This document shows, in pieces, positions 38,754-53,725 of a stretch of DNA of 64,000 nucleotides. The translations under genes and the position numbers were made by a program. The notes under the pieces were generated by a model, which ran no database searches, was not told the DNA's origin, and saw nothing but the letters and a program-made list of their open reading frames with translations. Source of the stretch: Acanthosoma haemorrhoidale. Lineage: Eukaryota; Arthropoda; Insecta; Hemiptera; Acanthosomatidae. The stretch is taken from contig OV884015.1 in NCBI GenBank assembly GCA_930367205.1, positions 1,302,001 through 1,366,000 on the forward strand. Reading direction: 5' to 3'. Position 1 is the stretch's first letter, and every line of letters begins with the position of its first letter.

Positions 38754-39364
38754 CTTTAACGTTAGCTCTTGCCCTATTATGTTCTCCTGATACCAAAACA
38801 AAGAAAACATCTTTAAAAAGTCGAATTTTAACAAAAATGCGTATTTCATAGCTTGTACGTTAGCACCTGCCCTATTATGTTCTCCTGATACGAAAACGAG
38901 AAAAATATCGTCAAAAAGTTGAATTTTTCAAAAATGCGTATTTCATAGCTAGTATGTTAGCTCCTGCCCCATTATGTACCCCTGATATGAAAACCAGGAA
39001 AAGATCGTCAAAAAGTTGAATTTTTAAAAAATGGGTATTTTATAGCTGGTACGTTAGCTCCTGTCCCATTATGTTCTCCTGATACCAAAACAAAGAAAAT
39101 ATCGTCTAAAATTCAAATTTTTACAAAAATGCGTTTTTTATAGCTGGTACGTTAGCTCCTACCCTATTATGTTCTCCTGATACGAAAACCAGGAAAATAT
39201 CGTCAAAAAGTCGATTTTTTAAAAAATGCGTATTTCATAGCTAGTACGTCAGCTCCTGCCCCATTATGTTCTCCTGATACCTAAACAAGAAAATATCGTC
39301 AAAAAGTCGAATTTTAAAAAAATGCGTATTTTATAGCTGGTACAATAATTCCTGCCCTATTATG
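38754..39364 (+). repeat. Satellite B block 7
   Basis: The block is 611 bp with the same monomer order as block 6, which starts 3,862 bp earlier. I see only scattered substitutions between them, for example GGGTATTTTATAGC for GGGTATTTCATAGC, which is shared with block 8. Confidence 0.95.
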
Positions 39365-42300
39365 TTAACTCGTAGCTTTGATCATACGATCGTATCACGT
39401 AATAAAATGAGTGCTAATGATACATTATACAATCATATTCAACATCATTTGATGTTATCTTCACTCGTAACTTTCATCATACGATCGTATCACGTGATAC
39501 AATGAGTGCCAATGATACGGTACACTATCATATTCGACATCATTTGATGTTATATTCACTCGTGGCTTCAATCATACGATCGTATCACGTGATATAATGA
39601 GTGGCAATGATGCGGTACACTATCATATTCCACATGATTTGATGTTATGTTTACTCGTAACTTTATTCATATGATCGTATCACGTGATTGAATGAGTGCC
39701 AATGATATGGCACACAATCAAATTCGACATTATTTGGTGTTATATTCACTCGTAACTTGAATCACACGATCGTATCACGTGATACAATGAGTTCAAATGA
39801 TACGGTACACAACCATATTCGACATCATTTGATGTTATGTTCACTCGTAACTTGAATCATACGATTGTATCACGTGATACCATGAGTGCTAATGATTAGG
39901 CACACAATCATATTCGACATATTTTGATGTTATGTTCACGCGAAACTTTAATTATACGATCATATCACGTGATTGAATGAGTGCCAATGATATGACACAC
40001 AATCATATTCGACATCATTTGATGTTATATTCACTCGTAGCTTGAATCATACAATTGTATCACGTGATACAATGAGTGCTAATGATACAGCACACAATCA
40101 TATTCGACATCATTTGATGTTATATTCACTCGTAACTTGAATCATACGACCGTATCACGTGAAACAACAAGTGCTCATGATACATTATACAATCATATTC
40201 AACATCATTTAATGTTATATTCACGCGAAACTTTAATCGTACGATCGTATCACGTGATTGAATGAGTGCCAATGATATGGCACACAATCATATTCGACAT
40301 CATTTGATGTTATATTCACTCGTAACTTGAATCATACGATTGTATCACGTGATACAATGAGTGCTACTGATACAGCACACAATCATATTCGACATCATTT
40401 GATGTTATATTCACTCGTAACTTGAATCATACGATTGTATCACGTGATACAATGAGTGCTAATGATACAGCACACAATCATATTCGACATCATTTGATGT
40501 TATATTCACTCGTAACTTGAATCATACGACCGTATCACGTGATTGAATGAATGCCAATGATATGGCACACAATCATATTCGACATCATTTGATGTTATAT
40601 TCACTGGTACTATGAATCGTACGATCGTATCACGTGATACCATGAGTGCTAATGATTAGGCACACTATCATATTTGACATCATCTGATGTTATTGATACG
40701 GTATACGAGCATGTTTGACATCATTTAATGTTATATTAACTCGTAAGTTTAATCATACGATCGTATCACGTAAAACAATGAGTGCAAATGATACATTATA
40801 CAATCATATTCAACACCATTAGATGTTATATTCACTCGTAACTTTAATCATACGATCATATCACGTGATACAATGAGTGCTACTGATACAGCACACAATC
40901 ATATTCGACATCATTTGATGTTATATTCACTCGTAACTTGAATCATACGATTGTATCACGTGATACAATGAGTGCTAATGATACAGCACACAATCATATT
41001 CGACATCATATGATGTTATATTCACTCGTAACTTGAATCATACGACCGTATCACGTGATTGAATGAATGCCAATGATATGGCACACAATCATATTCGACA
41101 TCATTTGATGTTATATTCACTCGTAACTTGAATCACACGATCGTATCACGTGATACAATGAGTTCAAATGATACGGTACACAACCATATTCGACATCATT
41201 TGATGTTATGTTCACTCGTAACTTGAATCATACGATTGTATCACGTGATTGAATGAATGCCAATGATATGGCACACAATCATATTCGACATCATTTGATG
41301 TTATATTCACTGGTACTATGAATCGTACGATCGTATCACGTGATACCATGAGTGCTAATGATTAGGCACACTATCATATTTGACATCATCTGATGTTATT
41401 GATACGGTATACGAGCATGTTTGACATCATTTAATGTTATATTAACTCGTAAGTTTAATCATACGATCGTATCACGTAAAACAATGAGTGCAAATGATAC
41501 ATTATACAATCATATTCAACACCATTAGATGTTATATTCACTCGTAACTTTAATCATACGATCATATCACGTGATACAATGAGTGCTACTGATACAGCAC
41601 ACAATCATATTCGACATCATTTGATGTTATATTCACTCGTAACTTGAATCATACGATTGTATCACGTGATACAATGAGTGCTAATGATACAGCACACAAT
41701 CATATTCGACATCATATGATGTTATATTCACTCGTAACTTGAATCATACGACCGTATCACGTAAAACAATGAGTGCAAATGATACATTATACAATCATAT
41801 TCAACATCATTAGATGTTATATTCACTCGTAACTTTAATCATACGATCATATCACGTGATACAATGAGTGCTACTGATACAGCACACAATCATATTCGAC
41901 ATCATTTGATGTTATATTCACTCGTAACTTGAATCATACGATTGTATCAGGTGATACAATGAGTGCTAATGATACAGCACACAATCATATTCGACATCAT
42001 TTGATGTTATATTCACTCGTAACTTGAATCATACGACCGTATCACGTGATTGAATGAATGCCAATGATATGGCACACAATCATATTCGACATCATTTGAT
42101 GTTATATTCACTGGTACCATGAATCATACGATCGTATTAGGTGATACCATGAGTGCTAATGATTAGGCACACTATCATATTTGACATCATCTGATGTTAT
42201 TGATACGGTATACGAGCATGTTTGACATCATTTAATGTTTTATTAACTCGTAAGTTTAATCATACGATCGTATCACGTAAAACAATGAGTGCCAATGATA

Positions 42301-43131
42301 CATTATACAATCATATTCAACATCATTTGATGTTATATTCACTCGTAACTTGAATCACACGATCGTATCACGTGATACAATGAGTTCAAATGATACGGTA
42401 CACAATCATATTCGACATCATTTGATGTTATGTTTACTCGTTACTTTAATCTTACGATCGTATCACGTGATACAATGAGTGCTAATGATACAGCACACTA
42501 TCATATTTGACATCATTTGATGTTATATTCACTCGTACCTTGAATCATACGATCGTATCACGTGATACTATGAGTGCTAATGATTAGGCACACTATCTTA
42601 TTTGACATCATTAGATGTTATATTCACTCGTAACTTTAATCATACGATCATATCACGTGATACAATGAGTGCTACTGATACAGCACACAATCATATTCGA
42701 CATCATTTGATGTTATATTCACTCGTAACTTGAATCATACGATTGTATCACGTGATACAATGAGTGCTAATGATACAGCACACAATCTTATTCGACATTA
42801 TTTGATGTTATATTCACTCGTAACTTGAATCATACGATCGTATCACGTGATACAATAAGTTTAAATGATACGGTAAACAATCATATTCGACATCATTTGA
42901 TGTTATATCCATCCCAAACTTTAATCATACGATCGTATCACGTGAAACAATGAGTGCTAATGATACATTATACAATCCTATTCAAAATCATTTGATGTTA
43001 TCTTCACTCGTAACTTTCATCATACGATCGTATCACGAGATACAATAAGTGCAAATGATACGGCACACTATCATATTTGACATCATTTGATGTCATATTC
43101 ACTCGTAAATTTATTCATACGATCGTATGAT
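39365..43131 (+). repeat. Satellite A block 8
   Basis: The block is 3,767 bp, exactly 38 x 95 + 3 x 41 + 34, with short monomers at 40685, 41391 and 42192. The segment 40541..41055 recurs at 41247..41761, an offset of 706 bp (7 x 95 + 41). This duplication accounts for the extra short monomer relative to block 7. Confidence 0.95.
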
Positions 43132-43742
43132 CTTTAACGTTAGCTCTTGCCCTATTATGTTCTCCTGATACCAAAACAAAGAAAACATCTTTAAAAAGTC
43201 GAATTTTAACAAAAATGCGTATTTCATAGCTTGTACGTTAGCACCTGCCCTATTATGTTCTCCTGATACGAAAACGAGAAAAATATCGTCAAAAAGTTGA
43301 ATTTTTCAAAAATGCGTATTTCATAGCTAGTATGTTAGCTCCTGCCCCATTATGTACCCCTGATATGAAAACCAGGAAAAGATCGTCAAAAAGTTGAATT
43401 TTTAAAAAATGGGTATTTTATAGCTGGTACGTTAGCTCCTGTCCCATTATGTTCTCCTGATACCAAAACAAAGAAAATATCGTCTAAAATTCAAATTTTT
43501 ACAAAAATGCGTTTTTTATAGCTGGTACGTTAGCTCCTACCCTATTATGTTCTCCTGATACGAAAACCAGGAAAATATCGTCAAAAAGTCGATTTTTTAA
43601 AAAATGCGTATTTCATAGCTAGTACGTCAGCTCCTGCCCCATTATGTTCTCCTGATACCAAAACAAGAAAATATCGTCAAAAAGTCGAATTTTAAAAAAA
43701 TGCGTATTTTATAGCTGGTACAATAATTCCTGCCCTATTATG
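43132..43742 (+). repeat. Satellite B block 8
   Basis: The block is 611 bp and starts 4,378 bp after block 7 with the same monomer order. A monomer near its end reads GATACCAAAACAAG, where blocks 6 and 7 read GATACCTAAACAAG. Confidence 0.95.
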
Positions 43743-46700
43743 TTAACTCGTAGCTTTGATCATACGATCGTATCACGTAATAAAATGAGTGCTAATGATA
43801 CATTATACAATCATATTCAACATCATTTGATGTTATCTTCACTCGTAACTTTCATCATACGATCGTATCACGTGATACAATGAGTGCCAATGATACGGTA
43901 CACTATCATATTCGACATCATTTGATGTTATATTCACTCGTGGCTTCAATCATACGATCGTATCACGTGATATAATGAGTGGCAATGATGCGGTACACTA
44001 TCATATTCCACATGATTTGATGTTATGTTTACTCGTAACTTTATTCATACGATCGTATCACGTGATTGAATGAGTGCCAATGATATGGTACACAATCAAA
44101 TTCGACATTATTTGGTGTTATATTCACTCGTAACTTGAATCACACGATCGTATCACGTGATACAATGAGTTCAAATGATACGGTACACAACCATATTCGA
44201 CATCATTTGATGTTATGTTCACTCGTAACTTGAATCATACGATTGTATCACGTGATACCATGAGTGCTAATGATTAGGCACACAATCATATTCGACATAT
44301 TTTGATGTTATGTTCACGCGAAACTTTAATTATACGATCATATCACGTGATTGAATGAGTGCCAATGATATGACACACAATCATATTCGACATCATTTGA
44401 TGTTATATTCACTCGTAGCTTGAATCATACAATTGTATCACGTGATACAATGAGTGCTAATGATACAGCACACAATCATATTCGACATCATTTGATGTTA
44501 TATTCACTCGTAACTTGAATCATACGACCGTATCACGTGATACAACGAGTGCTCATGATACATTATACAATCATATTCAACATCATTTAATGTTATATTC
44601 ACGCGAAACTTTAATCGTACGATCGTATCACGTGATTGAATGAGTGCCAATGATATGGCACACAATCATATTCGACATCATTTGATGTTATATTCACTCG
44701 TAACTTGAATCATACGATTGTATCACGTGATACAATGAGTGCTACTGATACAGCACACAATCATATTCGACATCATTTGATGTTATATTCACTCGTAACT
44801 TGAATCATACGATTGTATCACGTGATACAATGAGTGCTAATGATACAGCACACAATCATATTCGACATCATTTGATGTTATATTCACTCGTAACTTGAAT
44901 CATACGACCGTATCACGTGATTGAATGAATGCCAATGATATGGCACACAATCATATTCGACATCATTTGATGTTATATTCACTGGTACTATGAATCGTAC
45001 GATCGTATCACGTGATACCATGAGTGCTAATGATTAGGCACACTATCATATTTGACATCATCTGATGTTATTGATACGGTATACGAGCATGTTTGACATC
45101 ATTTAATGTTATATTAACTCGTAAGTTTAATCATACGATCGTATCACGTAAAACAATGAGTGCAAATGATACATTATACAATCATATTCAACACCATTAG
45201 ATGTTATATTCACTCGTAACTTTAATCATACGATCATATCACGTGATACAATGAGTGCTACTGATACAGCACACAATCATATTCGACATCATTTGATGTT
45301 ATATTCACTCGTAACTTGAATCATACGATTGTATCACGTGATACAATGAGTGCTAATGATACAGCACACAATCATATTCGACATCATATGATGTTATATT
45401 CACTCGTAACTTGAATCATACGACCGTATCACGTGATTGAATGAATGCCAATGATATGGCACACAATCATATTCGACATCATTTGATGTTATATTCACTC
45501 GTAACTTGAATCACACGATCGTATCACGTGATACAATGAGTTCAAATGATACGGTACACAACCATATTCGACATCATTTGATGTTATGTTCACTCGTAAC
45601 TTGAATCATACGATTGTATCACGTGATTGAATGAATGCCAATGATATGGCACACAATCATATTCGACATCATTTGATGTTATATTCACTGGTACCATGAA
45701 TCATACGATCGTATTAGGTGATACCATGAGTGCTAATGATTAGGCACACTATCATATTTGACATCATCTGATGTTATTGATACGGTATACGAGCATGTTT
45801 GACATCATTTAATGTTTTATTAACTCGTAAGTTTAATCATACGATCGTATCACGTAAAACAATGAGTGCCAATGATACATTATACAATCATATTCAACAT
45901 CATTTGATGTTATATTCACTCGTAACTTGAATCACACGATCGTATCACGTGATACAATGAGTTCAAATGATACGGTACACAATCATATTTGACATCATTT
46001 GATGTTATGTTTACTCGTTACTTTAATCTTACGATCGTATCACGTGATACAATGAGTGCTAATGATACAGCACACTATCATATTTGACATCATTTGATGT
46101 TATATTCACTCGTACCTTGAATCATACGATCGTATCACGTGATACTATGAGTGCTAATGATTAGGCACACTATCTTATTTGACATCATTAGATGTTATAT
46201 TCACTCGTAACTTTAATCATACGATCATATCACGTGATACAATGAGTGCTACTGATACAGCACACAATCATATTCGACATCATTTGATGTTATATTCACT
46301 CGTAACTTGAATCATACGATTGTATCACGTGATACAATGAGTGCTAATGATATAGCACACAATCATATTCGACATCATTTGATGTTATATTCACTCGTAA
46401 CTTGAATCATACGACCGTATCACGTGATTGAATGAATGCCAATGATATGGCACACAATCATATTCGACATCATTTGATGTTATATTCACGGGTACTATGA
46501 ATCATATGATCGTATCACGTGATACCATGAGTGCTAATGATACAGCACACAATCTTATTCGACATTATTTGATGTTATATTCACTCGTAACTTGAATCAT
46601 ACGATCGTATCACGTGATACAATGAGTGCTAATGATACAGCACACTATCATATTTGACATCATTTGATGTTATATTCACTCGTACCTTAAATCATACGAT

Positions 46701-47278
46701 CGTATCACGTGATACTATGAGTGCTAATGATTAGGCACACTATCTTATTTGACATCATTAGATGTTATATTCACTCGTAACTTTAATCATACGATCATAT
46801 CACGTGATACAATGAGTGCTACTGATACAGCACACAATCATATTCGACATCATTTGATGTTATATTCACTCGTAACTTGAATCATACGATTGTATCACGT
46901 GATACAATGAGTGCTAATGATACAGCACACAATCTTATTCGACATTATTTGATGTTATATTCACTCGTAACTTGAATCATACGATCGTATCACGTGATAC
47001 AATAAGTTTAAATGATACGGTAAACAATCATATTCGACATCATTTGATGTTATATCCATCCCAAACTTTAATCATACGATCGTATCACGTGAAACAATGA
47101 GTGCTAATGATACATTATACAATCCTATTCAAAATCATTTGATGTTATCTTCACTCGTAACTTTCATCATACGATCGTATCACGTGATACAATAAGTGCA
47201 AATGATACGGCACACTATCATATTTGACATCATTTGATGTCATATTCACTCGTAAATTTATTCATACGATCGTATGAT
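43743..47278 (+). repeat. Satellite A block 9
   Basis: The block is 3,536 bp, exactly 36 x 95 + 2 x 41 + 34, with short monomers at 45063 and 45769 (706 bp apart). Its final 1.5 kb contains an inserted run with the variant ATTCACGGGTACTATG near 46490. The same run reappears in block 10 near 50250, in block 13 near 57265 and in block 15 near 63070. Confidence 0.94.
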
Positions 47279-47792
47279 CTTTAACGTTAGCTCTTGCCCT
47301 ATTATGTTCACCTGATACCAAAACAAAGAAAACATCTTTAAAAAGTCGAATTTTAACAAAAATGCGTATTTCATAGCTTGTACGTTAGCACCTGCCCTAT
47401 TATGTTCTCCTGATACGAAAACGAGAAAAATATCGTCAAAAAGTTGAATTTTTCAAAAATGCGTATTTCATAGCTAGTATGTTAGCTCCTGCCCCATTAT
47501 GTACCCCTGATATGAAAACCAGGAAAAGATCGTCAAAAAGTCGATTTTTTAAAAAATGCGTATTTCATAGCTAGTACGTCAGCTCCTGCCCCATTATGTT
47601 CTCCTGATACCTAAACAAGAAAATATCGTCAAAAAGTTAAATTTTTTTAAAAAAGAGTTTTTTATAGCTGGTACGTTAGCTTCTGAACAATTATGATTTA
47701 CTCATACCAAAACAAGAAAAATATCGTCAAAAAGTCGAATTTTAAAAAAATGCGTATTTTATAGCTGGTACAATAATTTCTGCCCTATTATG
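47279..47792 (+). repeat. Satellite B block 9
   Basis: The block is 514 bp, about 5.3 monomers. It is one monomer (97 bp) shorter than blocks 6 to 8 and has a different set of interior monomers, including TTCTGAACAATTATGATTTAC. It matches block 10 in order and length. Confidence 0.94.
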
Positions 47793-50700
47793 TTAACTCG
47801 TAGCTTTGATCATACGATCGTATCACGTAATAAAATGAGTGCTAATGGTACATTATACAATCATATTCAACATCATTTGATGTTATCTTCACTCGTAACT
47901 TTCATCATACGATCGTATCACGTGATACAATGAGTGCCAATGATACGGTACACTATCATATTCGACATCATTTGATGTTATATTCACTCGTGGCTTCAAT
48001 CATACGATCGTATCACGTGATACAATGAGTTCAAATGATACGGTACACAACCATATTCGACATCATTTGATGTTATGTTCACTCGTAACTTGAATCATAC
48101 GATTGTATCACGTGATACCATGAGTGCTAATGATTAGGCACACAATCATATTCGACATATTTTGATGTTATGTTCACGCGAAACTTTAATTATACGATCA
48201 TATCACGTGATTGAATGAGTGCCAATGATATGACACACAATCATATTCGACATCATTTGATGTTATATTCACTCGTAGCTTGAATCATACAATTGTATCA
48301 CGTGATACAATGAGTGCTAATGATACAGCACACAATCATATTCGACATCATTTGATGTTATATTCACTCGTAACTTGAATCATACGACCGTATCACGTGA
48401 AACAACAAGTGCTCATGATACATTATACAATCATATTCAACATCATTTAATGTTATATTCACGCGAAACTTTAATCGTACGATCGTATCACGTGATTGAA
48501 TGAGTGCCAATGATATGGCACACAATCATATTCGACATCATTTGATGTTATATTCACTCGTAACTTGAATCATACGATTGTATCACGTGATACAATGAGT
48601 GCTACTGATACAGCACACAATCATATTTGACATCATTTGATGTTATATTCACTCGTAACTTGAATCATACGATTGTATCACGTGATACAATGAGTGCTAA
48701 TGATACAGCACACAATCATATTCGACATCATTTGATGTTATATTCACTCGTAACTTGAATCATACGACCGTATCACGTGATTGAATGAATGCCAATGATA
48801 TGGCACACAATCATATTCGACATCATTTGATGTTATATTCACTGGTACTATGAATCGTACGATCGTATCACGTGATACCATGAGTGCTAATGATTAGGCA
48901 CACTATCATATTTGACATCATCTGATGTTATTGATACGGTATACGAGCATGTTTGACATCATTTAATGTTATATTAACTCGTAAGTTTAATCATACGATC
49001 GTATCACGTAAAACAATGAGTGCAAATGATACATTATACAATCATATTCAACACCATTAGATGTTATATTCACTCGTAACTTTAATCATACGATCATATC
49101 ACGTGATACAATGAGTGCTACTGATACAGCACACAATCATATTCGACATCATTTGATGTTATATTCACTCGTAACTTGAATCATACGATTGTATCACGTG
49201 ATACAATGAGTGCTAATGATACAGCACACAATCATATTCGACATCATATGATGTTATATTCACTCGTAACTTGAATCATACGACCGTATCACGTGATTGA
49301 ATGAATGCCAATGATATGGCACACAATCATATTCGACATCATTTGATGTTATATTCACTCGTAACTTGAATCATACGATTGTATCAGGTGATACAATGAG
49401 TGCTAATGATACAGCACACAATCATATTCGACATCATTTGATGTTATATTCACTCGTAACTTGAATCATACGACCGTATCACGTGATTGAATGAATGCCA
49501 ATGATATGGCACACAATCATATTCGACATCATTTGATGTTATATTCACTGGTACCATGAATCATACGATCGTATTAGGTGATACCATGAGTGCTAATGAT
49601 TAGGCACACTATCATATTTGACATCATCTGATGTTATTGATACGGTATACGAGCATGTTTGACATCATTTAATGTTTTATTAACTCGTAAGTTTAATCAT
49701 ACGATCGTATCACGTAAAACAATGAGTGCCAATGATACATTATACAATCATATTCAACATCATTTGATGTTATATTCACTCGTAACTTGAATCACACGAT
49801 CGTATCACGTGATACAATGAGTTCAAATGATACGGTACACAATCATATTTGACATCATTTGATGTTATGTTTACTCGTTACTTTAATCTTACGATCGTAT
49901 CACGTGATACAATGAGTGCTAATGATACAGCACACTATCATATTTGACATCATTTGATGTTATATTCACTCGTACCTTGAATCATACGATCATATCACGT
50001 GATACAATGAGTGCTACTGATACAGCACACAATCATATTCGACATCATTTGATGTTATATTCACTCGTAACTTGAATCATACGATTGTATCACGTGATAC
50101 AATGAGTGCTAATGATATAGCACACAATCATATTCGACATCATTTGATGTTATATTCACTCGTAACTTGAATCATACGACCGTATCACGTGATTGAATGA
50201 ATGCCAATGATATGGCACACAATCATATTCGACATCATTTGATGTTATATTCACGGGTACTATGAATCATATGATCGTATCACGTGATACCATGAGTGCT
50301 AATGATACAGCACACAATCTTATTCGACATTATTTGATGTTATATTCACTCGTAACTTGAATCATACGATCGTATCACGTGATACAATGAGTGCTAATGA
50401 TACAGCACACTATCATATTTGACATCATTTGATGTTATATTCACTCGTACCTTAAATCATACGATCGTATCACGTGATACTATGAGTGCTAATGATTAGG
50501 CACACTATCTTATTTGACATCATTAGATGTTATATTCACTCGTAACTTTAATCATACGATCATATCACGTGATACAATGAGTGCTACTGATACAGCACAC
50601 AATCATATTCGACATCATTTGATGTTATATTCACTCGTAACTTGAATCATACGATTGTATCACGTGATACAATGAGTGCTAATGATACAGCACACAATCT

Positions 50701-51043
50701 TATTCGACATTATTTGATGTTATATTCACTCGTAACTTGAATCATACGATCGTATCACGTGATACAATAAGTTTAAATGATACGGTAAACAATCATATTC
50801 GACATCATTTGATGTTATATCCATCCCAAACTTTAATCATACGATCGTATCACGTGAAACAATGAGTGCTAATGATACATTATACAATCCTATTCAAAAT
50901 CATTTGATGTTATCTTCACTCGTAACTTTCATCATACGATCGTATCACGTGATACAATAAGTGCAAATGATACGGCACACTATCATATTTGACATCATTT
51001 GATGTCATATTCACTCGTAAATTTATTCATACGATCGTATGAT
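47793..51043 (+). repeat. Satellite A block 10
   Basis: The block is 3,251 bp, exactly 33 x 95 + 2 x 41 + 34, with short monomers at 48923 and 49629. Near 47990 the marker TGGCTTCAATC monomer is joined directly to a GAGTTCAAATGATACGG monomer, so the intervening monomers seen in blocks 7 to 9 are absent. Confidence 0.94.
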
Positions 51044-51557
51044 CTTTAACGTTAGCTCTTGCCCTATTATGTTCTCCTGATACCAAAACAAAGAAAACAT
51101 CTTTAAAAAGTCGAATTTTAACAAAAATGCGTATTTCATAGCTTGTACGTTAGCACCTGCCCTATTATGTTCTCCTGATACGAAAACGAGAAAAATATCG
51201 TCAAAAAGTTGAATTTTTCAAAAATGCGTATTTCATAGCTAGTATGTTAGCTCCTGCCCCATTATGTACCCCTGATATGAAAACCAGGAAAAGATCGTCA
51301 AAAAGTCGATTTTTTAAAAAATGCGTATTTCATAGCTAGTACGTCAGCTCCTGCCCCATTATGTTCTCCTGATACCTAAACAAGAAAATATCGTCAAAAA
51401 GTTAAATTTTTTTAAAAAAGAGTTTTTTATAGCTGGTACGTTAGCTTCTGAACAATTATGATTTACTCATACCAAAACAAGAAAAATATCGTCAAAAAGT
51501 CGAATTTTAAAAAAATGCGTATTTTATAGCTGGTACAATAATTTCTGCCCTATTAAG
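51044..51557 (+). repeat. Satellite B block 10
   Basis: The block is 514 bp, like block 9. Its end is slightly changed: CCTATTAAGTTAACTCG in place of CCTATTATGTTAACTCG. Confidence 0.94.
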
Positions 51558-53111
51558 TTAACTCGTAGCTTTCATCATACGATCGTATCACGTGATACAA
51601 TGAGTGCCAATGATACGGTACACTATCATATTCGACATCATTTGATGTTATATTCACTCGTGGCTTCAATCATACGATCGTATCACGTGATATAATGAGT
51701 GGCAATGATGCGGTACACTATCATATTCCACATGATTTGATGTTATGTTTACTCGTAACTTTATTCATACGATCGTATCACGTGATTGAATGAGTGCCAA
51801 TGATACGGCACACAATCTTATTCGACATTATTTGGTGTTATATTCACTCGTAACTTGAATCACACGATCGTATCACGTGATACAATGAGTTCAAATGATA
51901 CGGTACACAACCATATTCGACATCATTTGATGTTATGTTCACTCGTAACTTGAATCATACGATTGTATCACGTGATACCATGAGTGCTAATGATTAGGCA
52001 CACAATCATATTCGACATATTTTGATGTTATGTTCACGCGAAACTTTAATTATACGATCATATCACGTGATTGAATGAGTGCCAATGATATGACACACAA
52101 TCATATTCGACATCATTTGATGTTATATTCACTCGTAGCTTGAATCATACAATTGTATCACGTGATACAATGAGTGCTAATGATACAGCACACAATCATA
52201 TTCGACATCATTTGATGTTATATTCACTCGTAACTTGAATCATACGACCGTATCACGTGAAACAACGAGTGCTAATGATACATTATACAATCATATTCAA
52301 CATCATTTAATGTTATATTCACGCGAAACTTTAATCATACGATCGTATCACGTGATTGAATGAGTGCCAATGATATGGCACACAATCATATTCGACATCA
52401 TTTGATGTTATATTCACTCGTAACTTGAATCATACGATTGTATCACGTGATACAATGAGTGCTACTGATACAGCACACAATCATATTCGACATCATTTGA
52501 TGTTATATTCACTCGTAACTTGAATCATACGATTGTATCACGTGATACAATGAGTGCTAATGATACAGCACACAATCATATTCGACATCATTTGATGTTA
52601 TATTCACTCGTAACTTGAATCATACGACCGTATCACGTGATTGAATGAATGCCAATGATATGGCACACAATCATATTCGACATCATTTGATGTTATATTC
52701 ACTGGTACTATGAATCATATGATCGTATCACGTGATACCATGAGTGCTAATGATACAGCACACAATCTTATTCGACATTATTTGATGTTATATTCACTCG
52801 TAACTTGAATCATACGATCGTATCACGTGATAAAATAAGTTTAAATGATACGGTAAACAATCATATTCGACATCATTTGATGTTATATCCATCCCAAACT
52901 TTAATCATACGATCGTATCACGTGAAACAATGAGTTCTAATGATACATTATACAATCCTATTCAAAGTCATTTGATGTTATCTTCACTCGTAACTTTCAT
53001 CATACGATCGTATCACGTGATACAATAAGTGCAAATGATACGGCACACTATCATATTTGACATCATTTGATGTCATATTCACTCGTAAATTTATTCATAC
53101 GATCGTATGAT
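51558..53111 (+). repeat. Satellite A block 11
   Basis: The block is 1,554 bp, exactly 16 x 95 + 34, with no short monomer. The first monomer is a hybrid: CGTAGCTTTCATCATACG fuses the usual first monomer (GTAGCTTTGATC) to the usual second (GTAACTTTCATC), a one-monomer deletion at the junction. Confidence 0.94.
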
Positions 53112-53725
53112 CTTTAACGTTAGCTCTTGCCCTATTATGTTCTCCTGATACTAAAACAAAGAAAACATCTTTAAAAAGTCGAATTTTAACAAAAATGCGT
53201 ATTTCATGGCTTGTACGTTAGCACCTGCCCCATTATGTTCTCCTGATACCAAAACAAGAAAAATATCGTCAAAAAGTCGAATTTTTACAAAAATGCGTAT
53301 TTAGAGCTAGTACGTTAGCTCCTGTCCCGTTATGTTCTCCTGATACCAAAACAAAGAAAATATCGTCTAAAATTCAAATTTTTACAAAAATGCGTTTTTT
53401 ATAGCTGGTACGTTAGCTCCTACCCTATTATGTTCTCCTGATACGAAAACCAGGAAAATATCGTCGAAAAGTCGATTTTTAAAAAAAATGCGTATTTCTT
53501 AGCTAGTACGTCAGCTCCTGCCTTATTATGTTCTCCTGATACCAAAACAAAGAAAATGTCATCAAAAAGTTAAATTTTTTTAAAAAAGAGTTTTTTATAG
53601 CTGGTACGTTACCTTCTGAACAATTATGATTTACTCATACCAAAACAAGAAAAATATCGTCAAAAAGTCGAATTTTAAAAAAATGCGTATTTTATAGCTG
53701 GTACAATAATTCCTGCCCTATTATG
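53112..53725 (+). repeat. Satellite B block 11
   Basis: The block is 614 bp, about 6.3 monomers. It includes an AGAGCTAGTACGTTAGCTCC type monomer and a CTGTCCCGTTATG type monomer that are otherwise common in the left-hand blocks, so it keeps older interior monomers that blocks 6 to 10 have lost. Confidence 0.93.
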
